Below are positions 1 through 7,232 of a stretch of DNA of 32,692 bases, piece by piece. Under the pieces are notes generated by a model. The model ran no database searches and was not told the origin of the DNA. It saw only the letters and a program-made list of their open reading frames with translations. Made by a program: the position numbers and the translations under genes. How positions within the stretch are numbered: the stretch's first letter is position 1; each line of letters begins with the position of its first letter. This stretch comes from Rhodospirillales bacterium (GTDB lineage: Bacteria > Pseudomonadota > Alphaproteobacteria > Rhodospirillales > Casp-alpha2). The DNA lies in contig JAJFII010000066.1 of assembly GCA_021775095.1 (NCBI GenBank), positions 1 through 32,692 on the forward strand, written 5' to 3'.

Positions 1-2
1 CG

Positions 3-272
3 GCGGCTCGGATCGTCAGAGTCTGGATGGGTCTCGAGGGTCACGTCCCCGATATGATGCCGCTGGTTGGCGATTTGCCCGGTATCGACAACGCCTACAT
101 CATCGGCTGTGTGCGCGGTGGGTTCACCATAAGTCCGATGATGGGCATGCTGATGGCCCAGCACATCCTGGGTCAACAGCCTGAAATGCCAATTTTTGAC
201 CCGTCCCGGTCCATGAATAGCGAGCCTGACGTTCAGGCCGCTGAAGCCCAATCAGGAGGATTGTTGAAATGA
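3..272 (+). CDS. FAD-dependent oxidoreductase (DAO family), C-terminal fragment
   Basis: The reading frame is open to the left edge of the window, so only the last 89 or so residues are seen. They carry the C-terminal FAD-domain signature of the D-amino-acid oxidase / sarcosine oxidase beta / glycine oxidase family: 'MMPLVGDLPGIDNAYI', then a G-rich turn and 'FTISPMMGMLMAQ'. These flavoenzymes oxidise secondary or primary amines (amino acids, sarcosine, hydroxyproline-like compounds). The stop codon overlaps the start of the next gene (ATGA at 269-272), so the two are probably translationally coupled. The internal ATG at 27 is not the true start. Family membership is fairly sure; the substrate is unknown. 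Confidence 0.8.
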   Translation, partial: AARIVRVWMGLEGHVPDMMPLVGDLPGIDNAYIIGCVRGGFTISPMMGMLMAQHILGQQPEMPIFDPSRSMNSEPDVQAAEAQSGGLLK

Positions 273-1642
273 CCCGATCGGAAACTGGAAAAATGCCCGA
301 CTTGGCCAATGACTTCTACGCCCCGCTGAAAGCCCGCGCCGCAGAAATCGAATCCCGCTACCGGGTGCTGACGCCAAATTCGGCAGCGCTTTTTGACGAG
401 GCTAAAAAACTTTATCCCGGCGGCTATACCCGCGATGCGATCATTCGAAATCCTTACGCGCCGTTTATTCGCAGGGGCCATGGGACAAAACTGATCGACT
501 GTGACGACCGGTCAATTACCGACTTCTGGTTCAATGCCACGTCATTGCCGGTCGGTCATGCCCATCCGCGGGTGGTCGAGGCGGTGACCCGCCAGGCCCA
601 GGCGGGGTCGGCTTTTTATGCATTTTCCGAAAACGAACTGCAACTCGCGCAGCGGATATGTGAGCGCCTGCCATCGGCGGAGCGCGTTCGGTTCACAAAC
701 TCCGGCAGCGAGGCGGTGATGGTCGCAATTCGGCTTGCGCGCGCTGCTACCGGTCGGGATCTGTTGATTAAATTCGAGGGCAGTTATCATGGCACCTATG
801 ACGATGTCTATTGGTCCGTGGCACCGCCGGTGGACCACGCCGGCGATGCCGACCGGCCGACACCCGTTGCCGATACTGGCGGATTGCCAAGCGGCGAGGG
901 CCGGGTTCTGGTGCTGCCGTTTAACAATCCGGAGATACTACGTCAGGTGATGGCGGAGCGCGGCAAAGATGTCGCGGCAATTATCGTTGAGCCAATGGCA
1001 AACCGCATCGGCCTTGTGTTACCAGAAACGAAATTTCTGCAAGCGGCGCGTGCGGTTTGCAATGACAGGGGTGCGGTCCTGATCTTCGATGAGGTCATCG
1101 CCTTTCGATTGGGCTATAACGGTGCCCAGGGCACGCTTGGCGTGACGCCCGACCTGACAACCCTCGGTAAGGTTATTGGCGGCGGATTGCCTGTTGGCGG
1201 CGTCGCCGGTTTGGCGTCCGTGCTTGATATCAGCGACCCGTCGCGCCCCAACCGAATGGCTCATGCCGGTACCTTTAACGCCAATCCGATAACCGTTGCG
1301 GCGGGAAGCGCGACACTCGATGAACTCACGCCCGAAGTCTTTTCCCGAATTAACGCTTTTGGTGCCGACGTGCGGCAACGACTGCGCGACGCCTGCGAAG
1401 GGTTGCCGTTACAGGTTACGGGCGCTGGTTCCCTGTTCAAGGTCAATGCCACGTCCCGGCAAATCCACGATTACCGCGACGCCGTTACCGTCGATCGGGA
1501 ATGGGAGCAATTGGCTTCTTTGGCGTTGCTTAACGACGGTTTCATGGTCACCACATCTCTGCAAGGGTGTGTTTCAACAGAAACCACGCCAACCGAGGTC
1601 GATGCGCTTATCGACGCATTCTCCGGGATTTTGAAAGTCTGA
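269..1642 (+). CDS. Class-III PLP aminotransferase, glutamate-1-semialdehyde aminomutase-like (paralog 1)
   Basis: The product has 457 residues, a normal length for a fold-type I class-III aminotransferase. The start is ATG 269, preceded by a strong AGGAGGA (254-260). Visible motifs are 'NSGSEAVMVAIRLAR' (PLP phosphate region), 'FEGSYHGTYDD', the PLP-ring aspartate in 'LIFDEVIAFR' (D274), and the Schiff-base lysine in 'TTLGKVIGGG' (K301). It resembles the HemL-like catabolic group rather than true HemL. A closely similar paralog lies at 9194-10543, and conserved blocks such as 'YPGGYTRDA' and 'VEPMANRIGLVLPE' (or its near-equivalent) recur in both. Coupling to the upstream FAD oxidoreductase suggests both act on the same amino compound. 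Amino-group transfer is inferred from the family; the substrate is unknown. Confidence 0.92.
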   Translation: MTRSETGKMPDLANDFYAPLKARAAEIESRYRVLTPNSAALFDEAKKLYPGGYTRDAIIRNPYAPFIRRGHGTKLIDCDDRSITDFWFNATSLPVGHAHPRVVEAVTRQAQAGSAFYAFSENELQLAQRICERLPSAERVRFTNSGSEAVMVAIRLARAATGRDLLIKFEGSYHGTYDDVYWSVAPPVDHAGDADRPTPVADTGGLPSGEGRVLVLPFNNPEILRQVMAERGKDVAAIIVEPMANRIGLVLPETKFLQAARAVCNDRGAVLIFDEVIAFRLGYNGAQGTLGVTPDLTTLGKVIGGGLPVGGVAGLASVLDISDPSRPNRMAHAGTFNANPITVAAGSATLDELTPEVFSRINAFGADVRQRLRDACEGLPLQVTGAGSLFKVNATSRQIHDYRDAVTVDREWEQLASLALLNDGFMVTTSLQGCVSTETTPTEVDALIDAFSGILKV

Positions 1643-1677
1643 ATAGCAACTGTATATTTCAGATCACCGGATTATGT

Positions 1678-1698
1678 CGCCGCCTTCACCAGGCGGCG
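1678..1698. terminator. Hairpin between convergent genes
   Basis: A perfect 8-bp stem CGCCGCCT / AGGCGGCG with a 5-nt loop (TCACC) sits between the stop of the aminotransferase (1642) and the stop of the convergent lyase gene (1704). There is no good T-run on either strand, so it may be a weak or factor-assisted bidirectional terminator. Confidence 0.4.
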
Positions 1699-1703
1699 GT
1701 GCT

Positions 1704-2618
1704 TCATGCCACCTGCGTGGTGCCGGCATCCATCAGGTCCAGGCTTCGCATTACGGTGGTTAATTTTTGCAAATCGTCGCCCGCCAGGGCCTGAACGGGT
1801 TCGCGCGGTAATCCGGCCGGTGCACCGACCATATTCAGCGCCGACTTCAACGCCGACGGCCAGGTGCCCGTTCCCATCAGCGTCTGGTAGATCAGAGTAA
1901 GGTCGTTGTGGGTTTGCCGATATGTGGCATCTGGCGCACCGCGGCCCAGGCTGACCAGCCGCGATGGCAGGGAACCGAATAGTTCCGGCCCGCTGGCGAT
2001 AAATCCCCGCGCCCCCATGCCGATACCCCAAAGGATCAAAGGACAGGGTCCCATGAGCACGGCGATCCGCCCGGCAAAGTCGCGAAGAATTTCCGTTACA
2101 TGAAAGATATCGCGAGACGCCTCTTTGAGGCCGATCACCGGGACCGCATCGCAAATGGCGCCAAGCAGCGCCGAATTGAGATTGAGGCCGGTGCGTCGCG
2201 GTGAGTTATAAACCACAATGGGCAGTGGCACTGCGGCGTGAATGGCTGTAAATCGATCAACAATTTCTGCCGTGCTGGCCTTGCCGACGTAGGATTGCGG
2301 TCCCACCATTAAGGCATCGCAGCCCGCCTCGGCGGCAATCTCGCCATAGGCGATGGACTGCTTCGCGCCCGGCGCACTGGCCCCCATCAGGACAGGGACA
2401 CGACCGGCGACGGTTCGGATTGCGGTCTCGGCGATCCGGCACCGGTCGTCAAGGGTCAGGGCCCAGGATTCGCCGTTATCGCCCGCCAGACAAACGGCGT
2501 CGGCACCTTGCGCAAGATGCCATTGCACAAGCGCTTCAAAGTTCTCCCAAAGGATGTCACCGTTGGCATCGAAGGGGGTCACGACCGCAGGCACAAAACC
2601 TTCAATGATATTTTTCAT
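1704..2618 (-). CDS. DapA/NanA-family lyase (third gene of a triplicated set)
   Basis: The product has 304 residues, the usual length of a (beta/alpha)8-barrel class I aldolase of the dihydrodipicolinate synthase / N-acetylneuraminate lyase family. The family makes or breaks C-C bonds, or dehydrates, through a lysine Schiff base to a 2-oxo acid. Visible residues are the catalytic tyrosine in 'VVYNSPRRTG' (Y137), the carboxylate-binding arginine position (R142), and the Schiff-base lysine in 'VIGLKEASRD' (K165). The first loop reads 'GDNGESW' instead of the GTTGE of DapA, so it is unlikely to be the lysine-pathway enzyme. It is last in a minus-strand run of three lyases. It is the most divergent of the three and is separated from the second by 73 bp. 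The start at 2618 has only a weak ribosome-binding site. Confidence 0.9.
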   Translation of the reverse strand: MKNIIEGFVPAVVTPFDANGDILWENFEALVQWHLAQGADAVCLAGDNGESWALTLDDRCRIAETAIRTVAGRVPVLMGASAPGAKQSIAYGEIAAEAGCDALMVGPQSYVGKASTAEIVDRFTAIHAAVPLPIVVYNSPRRTGLNLNSALLGAICDAVPVIGLKEASRDIFHVTEILRDFAGRIAVLMGPCPLILWGIGMGARGFIASGPELFGSLPSRLVSLGRGAPDATYRQTHNDLTLIYQTLMGTGTWPSALKSALNMVGAPAGLPREPVQALAGDDLQKLTTVMRSLDLMDAGTTQVA

Positions 2619-2674
2619 GGATCCAATCTTTCTTCAGTTGGCATCATCACTTCCCCGGCCTGTTTGTTTTGTAA

Positions 2675-2694
2675 TATTTAGGGTCAGGACCCTA
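2675..2694. repeat. Solo copy of the MITE end / short palindrome
   Basis: The 16-mer TATTTAGGGTCAGGAC at 2675-2690 is identical to 14641-14656, the left end of the MITE-like element. It continues into a perfect 7-bp hairpin, TAGGGTC-AG-GACCCTA (2679-2694). The TAG stop codon of the middle lyase gene (complement of 2692-2694) lies inside this palindrome. This could be an excision footprint or an isolated repeat unit. Confidence 0.6.
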
Positions 2695-3615
2695 GGCAGC
2701 GTCTTTCCTGTCGCCAAGCAGGGATAACCCGCGCAGCACGGCGCGGACGTTTTCGGTCTCTGAGTGATCGAGATCAAGTAGCGGTGGCCTCGCAAAACCG
2801 CCCGGGCGTCCGAGCAGGTTCATCGCCGCTTTCAGGTTTGCCGGGAAGGTGCCGGCGGCACGCATGCCCTTGTCCAACGCCAGGGTACGCATTTGCACGC
2901 GGCGTGCCTCTTCAAGCTGTCCGGCCATGGCCAAACGATACATGGAGATGGCTTCTGTTCCCATAATCTGGGATTCCATACTACTGACGAATCCGGGACA
3001 TCCCATAAGTACAGCGGCGACGCCACGTTCCGCCGAATGTCCGGCAAAAACGTTGATGCGGTGACCGACCGCATCGAGGGTCCGTTGGAGTTCGACAAAG
3101 TCATTAGAACTTTGTTTGAGGGCTACGATCCAGTCGATTTCAGCGAGGTCCACAAGCTGCTCGGGCGTCATGTTAATGCCGGTGCGTTTCGGGATATTGT
3201 AGAGTAGTATCGGCGCTTGTGTGGCTGCTGAGACGGCTTTGAAATGAGCGAAAATTTCGCGCCGATTGATCACCGCATAGTAGGGTGGCAGCACCAGCAC
3301 GCCATCGCAACCCTGTTCGATGGCAGCGCGCGAGAGTTCTCCCACCTGTTGGGTATTGATCCCGCCTGTGCCGCCGATTACCGGTAGGCGACCTGCCACC
3401 ACTTCAGCGGCAAGGCGGAACAGGTGTAACCGGTCTTCGCCAGACAAGGACCAGGATTCACCGGTGCAGCCCGATATGACGAAGCCGTCGGCACCCTCTG
3501 AGATGAGAAGCTCCAGGTTTTCAACGAAGCGCGCCTCGTCGATGGCTCCATCGGCGGTAAAGGGCGTCACTACGGCAACGAAACTGCCTTTCCAGTCGAT
3601 TTTTCCATCGTTCAT
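2692..3615 (-). CDS. DapA/NanA-family lyase (second of three)
   Basis: The product has 307 residues when started at ATG 3615. That start is chosen because GGGAGGA lies 7 nt upstream; a TTG at 3636 would add seven residues without a ribosome-binding site. It is a class I aldolase-fold protein with the catalytic tyrosine in 'LLYNIPKRTG' (Y139), the substrate-carboxylate arginine (R144), and the Schiff-base lysine in 'IVALKQSSND' (K167). The first loop is 'GCTGESW'. It is closely related to the neighbouring first lyase: shared blocks include 'IGGTGGI', 'LPPYYA', 'RRVQMRTL' and 'MNLLGRPGGF', and only 27 bp separate the genes. It keeps the arginine that the first copy lacks, so the two probably differ in substrate or in reaction step. 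Exact activity is not assignable. Confidence 0.92.
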   Translation of the reverse strand: MNDGKIDWKGSFVAVVTPFTADGAIDEARFVENLELLISEGADGFVISGCTGESWSLSGEDRLHLFRLAAEVVAGRLPVIGGTGGINTQQVGELSRAAIEQGCDGVLVLPPYYAVINRREIFAHFKAVSAATQAPILLYNIPKRTGINMTPEQLVDLAEIDWIVALKQSSNDFVELQRTLDAVGHRINVFAGHSAERGVAAVLMGCPGFVSSMESQIMGTEAISMYRLAMAGQLEEARRVQMRTLALDKGMRAAGTFPANLKAAMNLLGRPGGFARPPLLDLDHSETENVRAVLRGLSLLGDRKDAA

Positions 3616-3642
3616 TTTCAAATCCTCCCGTAACAATTTATC

Positions 3643-4563
3643 TCAGGCTGCAGCTTCGGCCTGTGGGGTTAAACCAAGACCATCCAAAACAGCACGAACC
3701 TGATCTTTTTCATCTGCCGTGAGTTCGAGAACCGGTCGCCTGGGAAAACCGCCCGGTCGACCGAGCATATTCATCGCCGCCTTCATTGTCGCCGGTCCGG
3801 TACCGATCGCGCCGAGCTTGGTCGCCAGTTCCAGGGTTCGCATCTGGACCCGTCGCGCCGCCTCGTAATCGCCGTCACGTGCCAGCCGATAAAGCGAAAT
3901 GCCCTCCCGCCCCATGACGTGAGGATCGAGGCTGCTGACGAAGCCGGCGGCACCGACCATCATCGACGCCAGTCCGCGCGTCGCCGAATGACCCGTGAAA
4001 ACTCTGATGCGTTCGCCAACCGCAGCAATGGTCTGTTCGAATTGGACGAAGTCGGGACAGCTTTGTTTGATGGCAACGACATATTCGATGTCGGCCAGTT
4101 CTTCGGCAATTTCGGCGGTAACATTAAAACCTGTCGCCTTCGTGTTGTAGATCAGGATCGGCATCTTGGCCGCGTCGGAAATCATCTGAAAGTGGGCGAC
4201 AACTTCACGCCGAGAGATTCCGGCGTAGTAGGGCGGCATAATCATGACGCCGTCCACACCGGTGTCTCGCGCGGCCTCGGTAAGCGCTGCGACGTCGGAG
4301 GTAAGGATGCCGCCCGTACCGCCGATCACCGTGAGGTCAAGGCCGGCAACGTCGCGGGCCAGGCGGAACAGACGTAACCTTTCGTCGGGTTTGAGGGCCC
4401 AGGATTCACCATTTGAACCGGAAACCACCACGCCGTCGACGCCTTCTGAGATTAATATCTCAATATTGCTCGTGAACTTCTCTTCGTTTATCTCTCCGTT
4501 CCGGTCGAACGGTGAGACAACGGCAGGGAAATTTCCAGCCCAATTCACTTTACCGTTATTCAT
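3643..4563 (-). CDS. DapA/NanA-family lyase (first of three, altered active-site loop)
   Basis: The product has 306 residues from ATG 4563, which has GAAGGA upstream. A longer reading frame to 4806 is open but would run through the promoter and operator, so it is rejected. The Schiff-base lysine is present in 'VVAIKQSCPD' (K166) and the tyrosine in 'LIYNTKATG' (Y139). The canonical 'YN-P-x-RTG' loop has lost one residue and the arginine that normally holds the substrate carboxylate. The first loop is 'GSNGESW'. It heads the lyase operon behind a GTATACTGTCGAC operator at 4693-4705. Family is certain; the altered loop argues for a substrate or reaction different from copies 2 and 3. Confidence 0.9.
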   Translation of the reverse strand: MNNGKVNWAGNFPAVVSPFDRNGEINEEKFTSNIEILISEGVDGVVVSGSNGESWALKPDERLRLFRLARDVAGLDLTVIGGTGGILTSDVAALTEAARDTGVDGVMIMPPYYAGISRREVVAHFQMISDAAKMPILIYNTKATGFNVTAEIAEELADIEYVVAIKQSCPDFVQFEQTIAAVGERIRVFTGHSATRGLASMMVGAAGFVSSLDPHVMGREGISLYRLARDGDYEAARRVQMRTLELATKLGAIGTGPATMKAAMNMLGRPGGFPRRPVLELTADEKDQVRAVLDGLGLTPQAEAAA

Positions 4564-4881
4564 CTGTTTGTTTCCTTCTCCGTCTTTTCGTGCGGCGGAA
4601 GAACACTTCGCCGCGTCGATGCCGGCAGACCCGGCCCGTCGTTCGGTCAAATTTGCAGGACCGGCATGGTTTAATGGGGTGCCGGCTACGCAGTATACTG
4701 TCGACAGAATGGTTTGAGAACTTAAAATTTCACCTTTTCGGTGATTTTTGCGCTTGCTTGCGGTTTGCGGCGAACGGAACGGCCGTCGCGCTCCGCTGAT
4801 CGACACTGCAAAACGGGCCCATCATCGAGAAAGACCGTCGATTAAGAAGGACCGTCTATGGCACCGGGCAACGCCAGCCGG
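4564..4881. other. Intergenic region carrying the lyase-operon promoter
   Basis: No convincing gene is seen in this 318-bp gap between the lyase operon and the GntR gene. It holds the operator at 4693-4705. On the minus strand a promoter candidate overlaps it: -10 TATACT (complement of 4692-4697) and -35 TTCTCA (complement of 4715-4720) with a 17-bp spacer, which would give a leader of about 120 nt. Confidence 0.5.
4693..4705. promoter_or_regulatory. Operator site 1 (GTATACTGTCGAC) of the lyase operon
   Basis: This is one of four identical 13-mers in the window, with the imperfect two-fold form GTnnACnGTnnAC that is typical of FCD-subfamily GntR operators. It lies upstream of the three-lyase operon and overlaps a minus-strand -10 box (TATACT, complement of 4692-4697). 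Binding there would block RNA polymerase. The adjacent GntR gene is the natural candidate regulator. Confidence 0.75.
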
Positions 4882-5583
4882 CTAAAATTCGGGTTTAGAT
4901 ATATGGTTGTTGGGATCCATGAGTTTTTGCTGATCGGGCATCATCTTTTCGACAACCACGTGCGCGCGCATCGCCTTTTCGGCCGCGTCGGGGTCATCGC
5001 CCGTCACAGCGTCGATCAAGATCTGGTGGTTTTTGGATACACAATTGGCCCCACCATGGAACTTCCAGTTCATCGTGTGAAACAGCCGGAATTGTTGCTT
5101 CAAGCCATCAAGAACCGTGCGCAGGATGTCGTTGTCGGCCAGCCGCCAAAGTTCTTCATGAAATTCAAGATCAAGCTGCACCAGCCTCGCGTAGTCTTCC
5201 ACACCGGCGGCTTCATTCATTTCAGCAACAATGCAATGTAAATCTTTGGGATCGGCATCGCCCTTGCGTGCGGCGACCAGTCGTGCGGCATGGCCCTCCA
5301 GCAAGGCGCGAACAGAGAACAATTCCTCGAGGTCCTTCGCCGTCCAACTGCGGATCATGGCGCGTCGGCCAGGAGATTTGGTCACCACACCGGAATTCTG
5401 CAAATCCTGTAGGGCTTCGCGAATTGGCGAACGACTGACCCCCAGCAACTCCGCAAGTTCACTTTCGACCAGCACGTCGCCAGGCTGAAAATTTCCGTTT
5501 AGGAGGCCATCCATAATGATTTGTGACACATGATCGGAAAGCACAGAGCGTTCAAGGGGGGCTATTCGGGTGGGCGGAGCCAT
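4882..5583 (-). CDS. GntR-family transcriptional regulator, FCD subfamily (candidate master regulator of the island)
   Basis: The product has 233 residues; ATG 5583 has AGGAGGG 5 nt upstream. The N-terminal winged helix (about residues 10-75) shows 'PGDVLVESELAELLGVSRSPIREAL', given here only as a landmark around 'LGVSRSPIREAL'. The C-terminal all-helical FCD domain carries the usual metal or ligand residues in 'DLEFHEELW', 'NHQILIDAV' and 'MRAHV'. FCD regulators normally repress catabolic operons until a carboxylated substrate or intermediate binds. The gene sits between two copies of the GTATACTGTCGAC operator (4693 and 5726), next to the lyases and divergent from the transporter. It therefore probably controls the island and itself. 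Effector unknown. Confidence 0.93.
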   Translation of the reverse strand: MAPPTRIAPLERSVLSDHVSQIIMDGLLNGNFQPGDVLVESELAELLGVSRSPIREALQDLQNSGVVTKSPGRRAMIRSWTAKDLEELFSVRALLEGHAARLVAARKGDADPKDLHCIVAEMNEAAGVEDYARLVQLDLEFHEELWRLADNDILRTVLDGLKQQFRLFHTMNWKFHGGANCVSKNHQILIDAVTGDDPDAAEKAMRAHVVVEKMMPDQQKLMDPNNHISKPEF

Positions 5584-5688
5584 AAGTACCCTCCTTTCAG
5601 GGTTTGCCGGGAGCCCGTCTGCATGTTGGCAATTCTACCCGCAAAGGACATATCAAATAATTTGCCGCACAATGCCGTGGCAGAAGGC

Positions 5689-5717
5689 ATTATACAATTA
5701 TTATTCCCTCACCCCAA
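5689..5717 (-). promoter_or_regulatory. Candidate sigma70 promoter of the gntR gene
   Basis: On the minus strand, -35 TTGGGG (complement of 5712-5717) and a consensus -10 TATAAT (complement of 5689-5694) are separated by 17 bp. Transcription would start about 100 nt before the GntR start codon. The operator at 5726-5738 lies just upstream of this promoter. Confidence 0.45.
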
Positions 5718-5725
5718 GTATTTTG

Positions 5726-5738
5726 GTATACTGTCGAC
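5726..5738. promoter_or_regulatory. Operator site 2 (GTATACTGTCGAC) between gntR and the TAXI transporter
   Basis: This is an identical copy of the 13-bp site, preceded by TTTTG and followed by T. It lies in the divergent region and could serve both autoregulation of gntR and control of the transporter operon. It contains TATACT (5727-5732), usable as a plus-strand -10 box, though the matching -35 is poor. Confidence 0.75.
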
Positions 5739-6085
5739 TGAGTGCCGACGGCTGCGGCCACAGGTGACTTTGAGAAGCCGTTCAAAATTCTCAAATAGGT
5801 GGTGCAGTATTGAGGTCTCGATGGGGGTGCGTCCCGACAATGAAAGCGTTTTGACAGCCCCTAGAGCAATTGGGAGCAGGGAAAACAAAAATGAAGCAGA
5901 TATCGTTATGACGCCAAGTTCTTGTTGTCCTGAGGTGCGGCGCGTCTGCCGCTTAACCTTTTTGACGTCAGGCTCCAGGGTCTTGGAAGAAATTCCCAGA
6001 CACGGCGGGTTGACAGGAAAGGAAGCAAAACGGGTCTAACGTGTATTGAATATCAACCAGAGAATGAACAGTGGAGGAATCGAAA

Positions 6086-7087
6086 ATGAAACGTTTGATA
6101 ACCCTTTCGGGCTTTGTCGCAATTATGGTTGGATTGGCAGCCGTCCTCGCGACGCCAAGTCAAGCCCAAAACAAGAAGCATCCGCTTATCCAGTTTACGT
6201 CCGGCAGCCCAACAGGCGGCTGGTTCCCTGTCGCTTCGGCTATGTCCGAACTGACCAACCAGATGTACGATGGGCACCCGATCTCCGTGGTCGCTGGTGC
6301 TGGCGGCGTCGGAAACCCGAAACGGGTCGTCTCGGGCGAATCGGATATTGGCGTTTCCTATGGCCCGTTCCTGAAACTGGCGACGCTGGGTGGAAATGAA
6401 CTGTACAAAAATCCCGCACCGAAATTACGTGCCATCGCCGGGATGACCGCGAACAAGCTGCATATTGTCATGCAGGAGGTTGACGGCGTCAGCACTCTCG
6501 GTCAGATCAAGGCGGCGAAACCGAAAATGCGCGTCGCGACGGGACCTGTCGGTTCGACCGAACTGTTTTCCCTTGGTGAAGTGTTCAAGACCTACGGAAT
6601 TTCATACAAGGATTTCGACACATGGGGTGGACGGGTTGACCGTTTGAATACGAGCGGCCGGGCCGATGCCTGGCAGAACCGCCAGGCGGATCTTGTAAAC
6701 TTCTTTATCAACGACCCGGCGGCCAAAGTGATCGAACTGATGTCCGGGCGTTCGGGGTCAACCTTGTTGAGTGTTGAGGATAGCGTTCGTGACTCGCTCG
6801 TCAAAGAGTGGGGAATGATCAAATTCTCGATCCCTGCCAACTCCTATCCAAATCAGCCGGCACCGGTAGAAACCGTTGGCATGCCGTATGTATACTTTGC
6901 GACGACCGACCTGTCGGCCGATCTCGTATATGATTTGACCAAGACCATTGCTGAAAATAAAGACAGACTGGGCAACACCCATTCTTCCTTTAAGACATGG
7001 GAGCCCAAGAACATGCCATTTGGTCTCGGTATCGAACTCCATGAAGGTGCCGCACGCTATTACAAAGAGCGTGGATGGATCAAATAA
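6086..7087 (+). CDS. TAXI-family TRAP transporter solute-binding protein
   Basis: The product has 333 residues from ATG 6086, with GGAGGA at 6073-6078; a GTG at 6071 would place the start inside the ribosome-binding site. A Sec signal peptide is clear: positively charged 'MKRL', a hydrophobic core to about residue 22, and a cleavage site near 'PSQA' (residue 27). The mature part shows TAXI features, including 'SGSPTGGWFPVASAMSEL', 'VAGAGGVGNPKRV' and 'GESDIGVSYGPF'. TAXI proteins are periplasmic receptors that deliver carboxylates or amino acids such as glutamate to a TRAP permease. The fused permease follows at 7233. The gene is preceded by operator 2 and an unusually long leader. Confidence 0.94.
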   Translation: MKRLITLSGFVAIMVGLAAVLATPSQAQNKKHPLIQFTSGSPTGGWFPVASAMSELTNQMYDGHPISVVAGAGGVGNPKRVVSGESDIGVSYGPFLKLATLGGNELYKNPAPKLRAIAGMTANKLHIVMQEVDGVSTLGQIKAAKPKMRVATGPVGSTELFSLGEVFKTYGISYKDFDTWGGRVDRLNTSGRADAWQNRQADLVNFFINDPAAKVIELMSGRSGSTLLSVEDSVRDSLVKEWGMIKFSIPANSYPNQPAPVETVGMPYVYFATTDLSADLVYDLTKTIAENKDRLGNTHSSFKTWEPKNMPFGLGIELHEGAARYYKERGWIK

Positions 7088-7117
7088 CCACGCGCCGGTA
7101 GTATCGGACGTACCCAA

Positions 7118-7153
7118 ATTGCCGGTCCCGTGCAAATATCCGGGGCCGGCAAT
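7118..7153 (+). other. Intercistronic hairpin between binding protein and permease
   Basis: A 12-bp stem with one mismatch (7118-7129 against 7142-7153; core ATTGCCGG / CCGGCAAT) and a 12-nt loop lies 30 bp after the binding-protein stop. No T-run follows. Such hairpins commonly protect the 3' end of a highly expressed binding-protein message; this is inference. Confidence 0.45.
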
Positions 7154-7232
7154 CCATTCAGCGTCTCCCGACGAGACGGGCAACGCCCGACGTAAGGGCG
7201 ATGCTGTCCTTCAATCGCTAAACTACGGATGA

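Larger units (their letters stand above)
5584..6085. other. Long divergent regulatory region between gntR and the TAXI transporter
   Basis: No credible gene is seen in 502 bp. Contents read from gntR outward are: a minus-strand promoter candidate for gntR at 5689-5717, the operator at 5726-5738, and a perfect 8-bp hairpin TTTGAGAA / TTCTCAAA (5769-5776 and 5788-5795). About 290 bp of untranslated leader then precedes the transporter gene, whose AGGAGG-like site GGAGGA is at 6073-6078. A TTGACA at 6010-6015 has no convincing -10 partner. Confidence 0.55.

Noticed and set aside
3919-4377. Plus-strand open frame of 152 codons opposite the first lyase
   Set aside because: It is a shadow of the lyase gene, has no ribosome-binding site, and no recognisable domain.
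4564-4806. N-terminal extension of the first lyase up to 4806
   Set aside because: The extension runs through the operator and promoter, lacks family similarity, and ATG 4563 has a GAAGGA ribosome-binding site.
5530-6039. Open frame of 169 codons on the plus strand between gntR and the transporter
   Set aside because: It overlaps the start of gntR and the regulatory region, has no ribosome-binding site or domain, and its composition is not protein-like.
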